Virus record (IMG/VR): IMGVR_UViG_3300031812_000007
Location: 1-42,382 of that record
Reading direction: 5' to 3' (one strand)
Length of the DNA: 42,382 nt
Source of the DNA: a virus
This document shows, one piece after another, positions 12,907-20,108 of this stretch (positions are counted from its first letter, which is position 1; each line of letters begins with the position of its first letter). The notes under the pieces were generated by a model that was not told the DNA's origin, ran no database searches, and was given only the letters and a program-made list of their open reading frames with translations. The position numbers were made by a program, and so were the translations under genes.

Positions 12907-13762
12907 GCCGGTCGAGTTCTTGGACTCCACGGGAGTCCGGGACTTTCGGGCTTGCCCGGCCCGCTTCTACTGGCGCTACGCCCGCCGCTTAGCGCCGAGA
13001 GCGCCCAACGTCCACCTGATCGCGGGCGGGGCTTTCGCCGCAGGGCTGGCGGAGTACCGCCGCACAGGGAGTGAGGAGCTGGGCCTGAAGGCCCTCTTGG
13101 CAGCCTACACGCTGGACTCGGTGGACGACAAGCACCGGGCGAAAGCCCTGGACCGCGTGGTGACGGCTTACGCCGCTTACCTAGACCGGTACGGCAACAG
13201 CCCCGTGCCCCTGCGCCTTGCGGATGGCACGCCCACGATCGAGGTGAGTTTCACCCTTGAATTGCCCCTGAGCTGGAGCGACGGCACGCCGATGCTCTAC
13301 TCCGGTCGCATTGACCTCATCGGGGAGCATCCGGAGCTGGGCGTCGTGGTCGTGGACGAGAAGACCTGCCGCTCTCTAGAGCGAGACACCAGCTCTTGGG
13401 AGCTGCGGGGCCAGTTCTGGGGCTACGTCTGGGCGGCCCGGCAGTTGAGCTTCGATCCCAGGTGGATTCTCGTCCGCCGCGTGGCGCTCCAGGTGACCGC
13501 TATAGACTTCAGCACCGTCATAATCGGCGTAGCCGACTGGCGCATCGAGCGCTGGTTCGAGGAGTTGTGCTTCACGGCTCGGCAGTTGCGCGATGCCGTG
13601 GAGAGAAACCTGTGGTCTCAGAACCTGGGCGACGCCTGCTCCTCCTATGGGGGCTGCCCGTTCCGTCAGCTCTGCGTCCTTCAGGAGCCTCACGGATGGG
13701 AAGCCGCCTGCGGTTTCGAGGTGCAGGAGTGGAACCCGGTTGTAGTTACTAAGGAGGAATGA
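12884..13762 (+). CDS. Cas4/RecB-like PD-(D/E)XK nuclease with Fe-S cluster cysteines
   Basis: A 292-aa nuclease. Catalytic core: SGRIDLI (Asp144) and VVVDEKT (Glu159, Lys160), followed by GQFWGYVWAARQL, which corresponds to the QxxxY motif. Cys24 near the N-terminus and Cys252, Cys258 and Cys264 in ACSSYGGCPFRQLC have the spacing of the iron-sulphur cluster that staples Cas4/AddB-type nucleases. Expected to resect DNA ends in phage recombination together with the Sak4-like ATPase and SSB encoded just downstream. A role in CRISPR adaptation is not supported: no cas genes or arrays are present. Confidence 0.85.
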   Translation: MIKGRPFEPVEFLDSTGVRDFRACPARFYWRYARRLAPRAPNVHLIAGGAFAAGLAEYRRTGSEELGLKALLAAYTLDSVDDKHRAKALDRVVTAYAAYLDRYGNSPVPLRLADGTPTIEVSFTLELPLSWSDGTPMLYSGRIDLIGEHPELGVVVVDEKTCRSLERDTSSWELRGQFWGYVWAARQLSFDPRWILVRRVALQVTAIDFSTVIIGVADWRIERWFEELCFTARQLRDAVERNLWSQNLGDACSSYGGCPFRQLCVLQEPHGWEAACGFEVQEWNPVVVTKEE

Positions 13763-14004
13763 TGTACACCGGTACCGATCAGCTCTTTCGTGAGAGGGAT
13801 GCGCTTCGCTCCGCGATTGAAAAGCTGGAGAAGGCCTACGAGGCAGTGGACGACATCAGCTACTACTATTTCGATCTAGATGTGGTCACGAGGTTGGAGG
13901 ACATCACGCTCCGCATCGAGAAGCTGCGAAAGCGCTTGCGCAGGGACCTGTCGTCTGTCGAGAAAGAGCTTCTGGAGGCGAAGCCATGCAGCGGCACGGA
14001 GTGA
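13762..14004 (+). CDS. Small coiled-coil protein, 80 aa
   Basis: Heptad-rich and charged: RERDALRSAIEKLEKAYEAV and EDITLRIEKLRKRLRRDL with a Tyr-rich break (ISYYYFDLD). I prefer the second of two adjacent ATG codons (13762) because it leaves four bases after AGGAGG rather than one. Lies between the nuclease and ATPase genes and overlaps both, so an accessory recombination role is possible. Function unknown. Confidence 0.65.
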   Translation: MYTGTDQLFRERDALRSAIEKLEKAYEAVDDISYYYFDLDVVTRLEDITLRIEKLRKRLRRDLSSVEKELLEAKPCSGTE

Positions 14005-14795
14005 AAGTCTTCCTGTGCGGCCCGCAGGGAGTAGGCAAGACCTATTCCCTGCGGACCCTTCTTGACCCGTCTCTCGACCTCAAGGTCGCGGCGCTCTTCA
14101 CTGAGCCGAGTCCGCAGAACGTGCTGCGGGAGTACCTGAACCACGAGCGCTTCTACTGGACCTACCTACCGCCCTACGCCCCGGACTGGTCCACGCTCAT
14201 TGACGTGGGTAAGAAGCTGAACCTGCTTGCGCCCGCGGACCTTCAGAAGATGAAGGGCGTGGACCATGCGTCTTCGACGCAGTTGCTGGACTTCCTCAAG
14301 CTCTGCAACGACTTCGTGGACGCCAAGGGGCGTCGTGTGGGCGACATCGGCCAGCTCGGCACCGACTGGGCCTTCGTGGTGGACAGCCTCACAGGCCTCA
14401 ACCGCATGGCCCGCGCCCTTGTGGTGGGGGCGAAGCCCGTGCTGTCGCAGCCCGATTGGGGCGTTGCCATGGACAACCTGCAGCGCATCATTGACACCCT
14501 CGCGGTGGCGCTGAAGTGCCATCTCATCATCACCGCCCACATCGAGTACGTGCTTGACGAGATGGCCGGCAACGTGGCCAAGTTCGTGATCCACACCCTA
14601 GGCCGCAAGCTCGGCCCGGTGCTCGGCGTGAACTTCGACGAGATCATCCTCGCCCGGCGCGAGGGAGACAAGTTCTTCTGGTCAACAGCGGACCCCAAGA
14701 TGGACCTTCGGTCCTCCCATCTGCCGTTGTCCAACAACCTGCAACCGAGTTTCGTCACGCTCATCCAGGCGTGGCGAGGAGCTAACGCCAAATAG
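13986..14795 (+). CDS. Sak4-like RecA-fold ATPase (single-strand annealing/recombination)
   Basis: A 269-aa P-loop ATPase. Walker A GPQGVGKT (12-19), Walker B-like WAFVVDSL (128-135; Asp133), then LIITAHIEYV, which fits a sensor strand. Size, single RecA-like core and the neighbouring SSB gene match Sak4 proteins of tailed phages, which promote annealing with help from SSB. It overlaps the coiled-coil gene. Alternative: another AAA_24-type phage ATPase of unknown function. Confidence 0.8.
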   Translation: MQRHGVKVFLCGPQGVGKTYSLRTLLDPSLDLKVAALFTEPSPQNVLREYLNHERFYWTYLPPYAPDWSTLIDVGKKLNLLAPADLQKMKGVDHASSTQLLDFLKLCNDFVDAKGRRVGDIGQLGTDWAFVVDSLTGLNRMARALVVGAKPVLSQPDWGVAMDNLQRIIDTLAVALKCHLIITAHIEYVLDEMAGNVAKFVIHTLGRKLGPVLGVNFDEIILARREGDKFFWSTADPKMDLRSSHLPLSNNLQPSFVTLIQAWRGANAK

Positions 14796-14804
14796 GAGGA
14801 AACA

Positions 14805-15254
14805 ATGCTGTTCGATCCCAACGCGTTTCTCAACGCTACCGTTACGGGTGCGATGAGCACCCGCGTCCCGGTGGTCCCGGAGGGCGAGTACATTGCCGGG
14901 ATCACCGGCGTCCGCGTCCGCGCGGTCACTCGAGATGACGGCACGCAGGCTGTGATCTTGGACGTGACCTGGCGCATCTCCGACAGCCCCGCGCTGTCGG
15001 ACAAGGACCTAGCCAACGTCCCCGTGCGTCAGTCCATCTTCTTGGACCTGACGCCTGAGGGCACGCTGGACCTCGCTCCGACCAAGAACATCCGCTTGGG
15101 CCGGTTGCGCGAGGCCGTGCGCCAGAACGACCCGGGGCGGCCCTGGTCCCCAAAGATGCTGGAGGGCCAGGTGGCCCGGATCCGAGTCACGCACCGCGTG
15201 GACCCGGAGACCGGGGACGTCTACAACGACGTCGCCCAGGTGAATGCCGTCTAG
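14805..15254 (+). CDS. Probable single-stranded DNA-binding protein
   Basis: A 149-aa protein predicted to be mostly beta: VPEGEYIAGITGVRVRAVTR, ILDVTWRI, RQSIFLDLTPEG, then a helix and a final strand (VARIRVTHRVDPETG). This layout, and the place right after the Sak4-like gene, match DUF669-like phage SSB proteins with an OB fold. It lacks the acidic tail of bacterial SSB. The call is by context and pattern. Confidence 0.6.
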   Translation: MLFDPNAFLNATVTGAMSTRVPVVPEGEYIAGITGVRVRAVTRDDGTQAVILDVTWRISDSPALSDKDLANVPVRQSIFLDLTPEGTLDLAPTKNIRLGRLREAVRQNDPGRPWSPKMLEGQVARIRVTHRVDPETGDVYNDVAQVNAV

Positions 15255-15260
15255 CGCTCA

Positions 15261-15284
15261 GGGGGTGGGGACCTCCCCACCCCC
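15261..15284 (+). terminator. Strong G/C hairpin between genes
   Basis: GGGGGTGGGG (15261-15270), loop ACCT, CCCCACCCCC (15275-15284). There is no T tract; AGGAGG of the next gene follows at 15290. It may stabilise mRNA ends or pause polymerase rather than terminate. Confidence 0.5.
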
Positions 15285-15300
15285 ATCTCAGGAGGCACGG

Positions 15301-16548
15301 ATGCAGTTCGTGAAGATCTCAGAAATCCAAGTGGAGCCGAGCCGGTTCCGCAAGACGGTTGAGGAAGAGCCGCTTCAGGAGCTAGCAGAGTCCATCCTGG
15401 AGCACGGCCTACTTCATCCCCTCGTGGTGCGAAGAGAGGGCATGAGGCTCATCTCAGGCGAGCGCCGCCTGCGCGCGATTGACCGGCTTTACAGCCGGGG
15501 CAAGACCGTTCGCTTTGGGGATACAGAGGTTCCGCCGGGCTGCGCCCCGGTTCTGGTCGTAGACCGCTCCGAGCTTCAGGTCCGCGCACTGGAGCTGGAG
15601 GAGAACCTGCGTCGGGTGGACCTACCGTGGCAGGAGAAGGTGGCGGCTATCGCCGCGATCCACGAGATGAAGAGGGCGGAGTCTGAGGACTGGGCTTTGA
15701 AGGACACCGCCGAGCTGCTTTCGGAGAAGGGGGTGAAGGCCTCTGTGCCCACGGTGAGGCAGGCGGTGATCCTGAACCGCTACCTGTCCCATCCCGAGAT
15801 TGCCCGCGCTCCAAGCCAGAGGGAGGCCTTGAAGCGGCTTTGCCGGGTGGCGGAGCTTCAGCTCCGTCAGGCTATCGCCAAGAGAGACCCCGACAGCCCG
15901 CTAGCGAACAAGCTCGTGTTCCGACAGGTGGACGCGCGGGAGGGGCTGAAAGCCCTTGAAGAGCCGGTAGACGTCTACATCGTGGATCCGCCCTACCACG
16001 CGAGGAAGCACAGCTTCTGGGAGGCCTGGCCTCCGGACAACTGGAGGCACATTTCGCCCCTTCTGAGCGAGGTGGCGCAGCTCATGGCCGAGAAGGGGCC
16101 GTCGGCCCACGCCTACGTGTTTTGCACCACTCGCCGCTTTGCTGATCTTGCGGAGCTGATGGAGAAAGCCGGATGGAAGGTTTGGGCGAAGCCCTTCATC
16201 TGGGTGCGCGAAGGAGCGCAGTCGAAATACACGGTTGGACATGTAGATGCCTACGAGCCGATCCTGTTTGCGGTGCGTGGAGCGAGGTCTCTTGTCAACA
16301 TAGGGCCGGACGTGATTCTGTGCCCAAGCGTGGGCTCAGCCCAGAAGCCCACAGAGTTGTACGTGGAGCTTCTAAGGCGCAGCGCCTATCCCGCAAGTGT
16401 GGTCTGCGACCCCTTCTGCGGCTCCGGTCCCATCTTCGGGGCCGCGAACCGCCTGGGCCTGAAGGCCTACGGCTTTGACACGGACTCGGAGGCAGCGGCC
16501 ATGGTCTTGGAGCGCCTCAAGCAGATTGAACAGGAGCGGGTGAGATGA
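15301..16548 (+). CDS. ParB-like domain fused to a DNA (adenine-N6/cytosine-N4) methyltransferase
   Basis: A 415-aa two-domain protein. Residues 1-110 are a ParB/Srx-type domain: LVVRREGMRLISGERRLRA with the GERR motif (53-56) and ENLRRVDLPW (101-110). Residues about 205-415 are an amino-methyltransferase of the beta order: VDPPY (228-232), KPTELY (349-354), then CDPFCGSG (369-376) and a final FDTD. It should methylate an exocyclic amino group of A or C in DNA using S-adenosylmethionine; the ParB part may supply target binding or nucleotide hydrolysis. Such fusions are common in phages and mobile elements. The ATG at 15301 follows AGGAGGCACGG. The DPPY form favours adenine N6, without certainty. 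Confidence 0.88.
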   Translation: MQFVKISEIQVEPSRFRKTVEEEPLQELAESILEHGLLHPLVVRREGMRLISGERRLRAIDRLYSRGKTVRFGDTEVPPGCAPVLVVDRSELQVRALELEENLRRVDLPWQEKVAAIAAIHEMKRAESEDWALKDTAELLSEKGVKASVPTVRQAVILNRYLSHPEIARAPSQREALKRLCRVAELQLRQAIAKRDPDSPLANKLVFRQVDAREGLKALEEPVDVYIVDPPYHARKHSFWEAWPPDNWRHISPLLSEVAQLMAEKGPSAHAYVFCTTRRFADLAELMEKAGWKVWAKPFIWVREGAQSKYTVGHVDAYEPILFAVRGARSLVNIGPDVILCPSVGSAQKPTELYVELLRRSAYPASVVCDPFCGSGPIFGAANRLGLKAYGFDTDSEAAAMVLERLKQIEQERVR

Positions 16549-18884
16549 AGGTACCGTTTGAGGGTCCTCTAGACAGCCCCGTCTGGGTCGTGGGCGAGGC
16601 CCCGGGAGTTGAGGAAGAGCTTCAGGGCCGCCCGTTCGTTGGCTCCTCCGGGCGGGAGCTGACGAACATGCTGCACCAGGCCGGGATCGTCCGCACTTCG
16701 TGCAGAGTCTCGAACGTCTTCAAGACCCGTCCGCCGAACAACGACATCTCCCACTTCGTAGCGAAGCGCAAGCGCGCGCCGTGGCCGGACGCTGTCCAGT
16801 TCCATGGGAGGTGGGTTCGGGCGGACCAGTTTCTAGATGTAGAGGACCTTCTTGCGGAGATCCGCACCCACAAACCCAAGGTGGTCCTCGCCTTGGGCGA
16901 CGTCGCCCTGTGGGCCTTGACAGGCCGCAGCGGCATCGGCACTTGGCGAGGCTCCATTCTTCCCTTCGAAGAAGGAACGTACGTCGTTCCTACCTACCAC
17001 CCGGCAGCGATCCTGCGCCAGTGGTCCGACCGCAAGGACGTGATCGTGGACATGAAGCGGGCGCTGTGGCTCACTACAGGCGAGCGCCGGCCTCCCGCAT
17101 GGTCCACTTACGTGGACCCCTCCTTCGATGAAGCCCTTGAGTTCATCGAGGAATGCAAGCACCAGTCCATGGTGTCCCTCGACCTTGAGACGGGCAGCGG
17201 CCAGATCCTTTGCATCGGACTGGCCTTCGGCCATGAAGCCATGTCCATCCCCTTGGTTCATGACAGCGTCAGCCGGTGGAGCGAGGGGGAGGAGCTTCAG
17301 CTCCTCCTGTCGCTTCGCGAGCTGTGCAGCTCCGGGCGCGTGGTGGGCCATAACCTGCTCTACGACGCCTTCTGGCTTGCCTGGCTCTTTGCCATCCGGC
17401 TGACGCCGAAGCTGGACACGATGCTGGCGCACCATCTGTGCTTCCCCGGCACCAAGAAGAGCCTCGCTTATTGCGCTTCCCTCTACTGCGACTGGTACAC
17501 CTTCTGGAAGCACGAGCGCTACGGCGGTGAGGAGGAGAAGAAGGACTGGCCTACGGCCTTGCTGGAACAGCAGGCCTTGCGCCGCTACAACTGCCTTGAC
17601 TGTCTCTACACCCTCCAGGTGGCGGAAGCCCTTTACCGCATCGTGGATGCGCGGCAGCTCCACCGGCAGCTCTCTATCCAGATGGGTCTTTTCGCCCCCG
17701 TGCTCAAGATGGAGCTGCGGGGCCTCCCCGTGGACGTGGAGGAGCGTCAGCGCATGTCCACGGCGGCTGTGAAGGCGATCTCTGATCGCCTTGCCTACCT
17801 CCGACAACTGTTCGGCCACGATGTGGACCCCTGGGCCACCCGTCAAGGCGGCCAGCTCCACAAGCTCTTCGCAGAGGACTTCGGGCTTCGCCTCCCTCTA
17901 GACAGGAAGACCAAGAATCCCTCGGTGGGAGACGAAGCCCTTGATGAGCTTGCACGGACGGAGCCGCTTCTAGCCCCGGCCATCCGGGCCATTCGGGAGG
18001 CCCGCTCCGTGCGGAGCATGCGCTCGGGCCTGCTTCAGGCTCCCGGACCCCTGGACCGGCTCTATTGCAGCTTCAACCCGGCTGGCACCGCCACCTTCCG
18101 CTTCTCGTCAAGCCGGAACCCTTTGGGGTGGGGCACCAATTTGCAGAACATCCCCAAACCTGGGGCGAAGGGCAAGGCCTCCATCCCCGATGAAGTCGGC
18201 TCACCCAGGGCACTAATCGTGCCCGATCCCGGCTACGTCCTCATCGAAGCGGACCTTGAGCGCGCGGACCTGTACGTGGTAGTGTGGGAGGCGGATGACG
18301 AAGTGCTGAAGCACCTCATCCGCCACGAGGACATCCACGAGGCCAACGCCAAGGTCATCGGGACGAACCGCGACTTCGCGAAGCAGTTCGTCCACATGGT
18401 CAACTACGGGGCGAAGCCGCGCACGGTGGCCAAGACCCTGCGCATCTCCGTGGCCTGGGCCACCCAGTGCCGGAACCGGTGGTTCGCGGAGCATCCGAAG
18501 ATCCTGCAGTGGCACGAGCGCATTGATCGGGAGATCAGGGAGAATCGCCGAGTCCGGAACCGGTTCGGTTACGAGCTGATCATCTTCGACCGGCCTGAGG
18601 ATGCGCTTACGGAGGCTCTCGCCTGGATTCCCCAGTCCACCGTGGCCATCTGCACGAACCTCGGGCTTCTAAACATCGAGCGAGACCCTGAGGCTCGGCG
18701 GCTTGACATTCAGCCTCTGGCTCACTGGCACGACGCCCTCCTGCTTCAAGCGCCGGAGGCCCGCCTCCGGGAGGCCTTGGAGGTGGTGAAGCGCTGCATG
18801 TCCGTAGTGGTTCCGTACCCGGACCCGCTTGTGATCCCCGTAGACGTCAAGTATGGCCTTCGCCAATCAGAGATGAAGAAATGA
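16545..18884 (+). CDS. Family A DNA polymerase with N-terminal uracil-DNA-glycosylase-like domain
   Basis: A 779-aa fusion. Residues 1-180 resemble family 4/5 uracil-DNA glycosylases: GEAPG (17-21), GRPFVGSSG (28-36) and a late YHPAA with His152; the four cluster cysteines of family 4 enzymes are not all visible. Residues about 205-370 are a 3'-5' exonuclease with SLDLE (Asp213, Glu215), GHNLLYDAF (Asp274) and RYNCLD (Tyr348, Asp352). The polymerase part has motif A EADLERADLY (Asp570), motif B around K613 to YG (621-622), and motif C HWHDALLL (His729, Asp730). Three usually conserved positions differ: Glu of motif A is Asp575, the motif B aromatic is His617, and the motif C Glu is Ala731. 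Role: the replicative polymerase. Confidence 0.92.
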   Translation: MKVPFEGPLDSPVWVVGEAPGVEEELQGRPFVGSSGRELTNMLHQAGIVRTSCRVSNVFKTRPPNNDISHFVAKRKRAPWPDAVQFHGRWVRADQFLDVEDLLAEIRTHKPKVVLALGDVALWALTGRSGIGTWRGSILPFEEGTYVVPTYHPAAILRQWSDRKDVIVDMKRALWLTTGERRPPAWSTYVDPSFDEALEFIEECKHQSMVSLDLETGSGQILCIGLAFGHEAMSIPLVHDSVSRWSEGEELQLLLSLRELCSSGRVVGHNLLYDAFWLAWLFAIRLTPKLDTMLAHHLCFPGTKKSLAYCASLYCDWYTFWKHERYGGEEEKKDWPTALLEQQALRRYNCLDCLYTLQVAEALYRIVDARQLHRQLSIQMGLFAPVLKMELRGLPVDVEERQRMSTAAVKAISDRLAYLRQLFGHDVDPWATRQGGQLHKLFAEDFGLRLPLDRKTKNPSVGDEALDELARTEPLLAPAIRAIREARSVRSMRSGLLQAPGPLDRLYCSFNPAGTATFRFSSSRNPLGWGTNLQNIPKPGAKGKASIPDEVGSPRALIVPDPGYVLIEADLERADLYVVVWEADDEVLKHLIRHEDIHEANAKVIGTNRDFAKQFVHMVNYGAKPRTVAKTLRISVAWATQCRNRWFAEHPKILQWHERIDREIRENRRVRNRFGYELIIFDRPEDALTEALAWIPQSTVAICTNLGLLNIERDPEARRLDIQPLAHWHDALLLQAPEARLREALEVVKRCMSVVVPYPDPLVIPVDVKYGLRQSEMKK

Positions 18885-18890
18885 ACTGCA

Positions 18891-20108
18891 ATGAGAAAGT
18901 TCAAGGGATGGCTCGAAGCGTACCTGGAGTTTACAGGGCCTACGGAGGCCCCCACTGTATTCCACTTCTGGGTGGGTGTCGGCACCATCGCTGCGGTGCT
19001 CCGCCGTAAGGTCTACATCAACCAGGTCTTCTTCGAGTGGACCCCCAACTTCTACATCTGCCTCGTCGCCCCGCCCGGTGTCGCGACGAAGTCCAGCGCC
19101 ATCGGCATCGGTGAGCAGTTGCTCGCTGATCTGGGAACCATCCGGCTTGGCCCCAGTGCGGCCACATGGCAAGCCATGATCAAGATCCACGTAGAGGCGG
19201 CGGAAGCCGTTCAGATGCCTGACGGGTCGTGGATGCAGATGTCCTGCGTGACATACTGCACCTCCGAGCTTGGGACCCTTGTCAACTTCCACGACCCGCA
19301 GATGATTGACGTGCTGTGCGATCTGTGGGACGGAAGGAGGACCTGGTCCAAGGCGACAGCCCACTTCGGCTCTGCCGTGCTGGGCAACCCGTGGGTGAAT
19401 ATCATCGCGGCCACGACGCCGGCTTGGTTGTCGGACAACCTGCCGACAAGCCTGCTCGCCGGAGGCTTCGTCGCGCGGACGGTGTTCGTGTACGCGGACC
19501 GGAAGCGCCAGCTTATTGCCTATCCCAAGGAGCACTTCGCCAAGGTTCAGCACAGGGTTCGGAGGGAGGATCTGCTGAGCGATCTAGAGAGAATCTCCCT
19601 TCTCAAGGGAGAGTTCCAACTAACGCCGGAGGCCATTGAGTGGGGCACGAAGTGGTATGAGAAGCTCTACCACGAGTTGCAGTCTGCGCAGACCACCGAG
19701 TGGCAAGGATACCTTGCCCGGAAGCAGACCCACGCCCACAAGTTGGCTATGGTCCTGTCCGCTTCCCGCTCCGACTCCATGGTCATCGAGGCAAGTGACC
19801 TGCAACGGGCCGTGCGGTACCTTGATGAGATCGAAGCGGGCATGTTCGAGGTCCACCGCATGATGGTGTTCACGTCGGAGGGCGAGCAGACCAGCCGGTT
19901 AGTGGACCTTGTGGCCAAGCGCGGCCCGATGCCCCTCTCGGTCCTCTACAGGGCCTACTTCTCCCGCTACGGAACGAGCTTTCAGGACTTTCAGAAGATC
20001 CTGGAGTCCGCCCTTCGGGCAGGCCTTATTGTGGAGTGGGCTGACGGGGGGCGGATACTGGTGGGTACGCCTGCCTCAGCTCCCGAGCAAGGGGAACAAG
20101 TTCCTTAG
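18891..20108 (+). CDS. DUF3987-like replicative helicase/ATPase
   Basis: A 405-aa protein with a P-loop-like LVAPPGVATKSSAIGIG (K67, S68; Gly of the usual GKS/T replaced by Thr66), the later NPWVNIIAATTPAWLSDNLP and AGGFVARTVFVYA. These match the core of DUF3987-type phage helicases encoded beside family A polymerases. A C-terminal winged-helix-like part (about 330-395; LVDLVAKRGPMPLSVLYRAY) may bind DNA. It would unwind DNA at the fork; no primase domain is visible, so priming may come from the host. The ribosome binding site is weak. Last gene of the rightward block; its end overlaps the opposing late gene by 83 bases. Confidence 0.7.
   Translation: MRKFKGWLEAYLEFTGPTEAPTVFHFWVGVGTIAAVLRRKVYINQVFFEWTPNFYICLVAPPGVATKSSAIGIGEQLLADLGTIRLGPSAATWQAMIKIHVEAAEAVQMPDGSWMQMSCVTYCTSELGTLVNFHDPQMIDVLCDLWDGRRTWSKATAHFGSAVLGNPWVNIIAATTPAWLSDNLPTSLLAGGFVARTVFVYADRKRQLIAYPKEHFAKVQHRVRREDLLSDLERISLLKGEFQLTPEAIEWGTKWYEKLYHELQSAQTTEWQGYLARKQTHAHKLAMVLSASRSDSMVIEASDLQRAVRYLDEIEAGMFEVHRMMVFTSEGEQTSRLVDLVAKRGPMPLSVLYRAYFSRYGTSFQDFQKILESALRAGLIVEWADGGRILVGTPASAPEQGEQVP

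Noticed and set aside
12884-13762. Cas4 as evidence of a phage-borne CRISPR system
   Set aside because: No other cas gene and no spaced repeat array are present; the gene sits in a recombination module.
16833-17861. Minus-strand frame of 342 codons inside the polymerase gene
   Set aside because: Antisense shadow in GC-rich DNA: His/Val/Gly-rich composition, no ribosome site, and the plus strand encodes an intact exonuclease domain.
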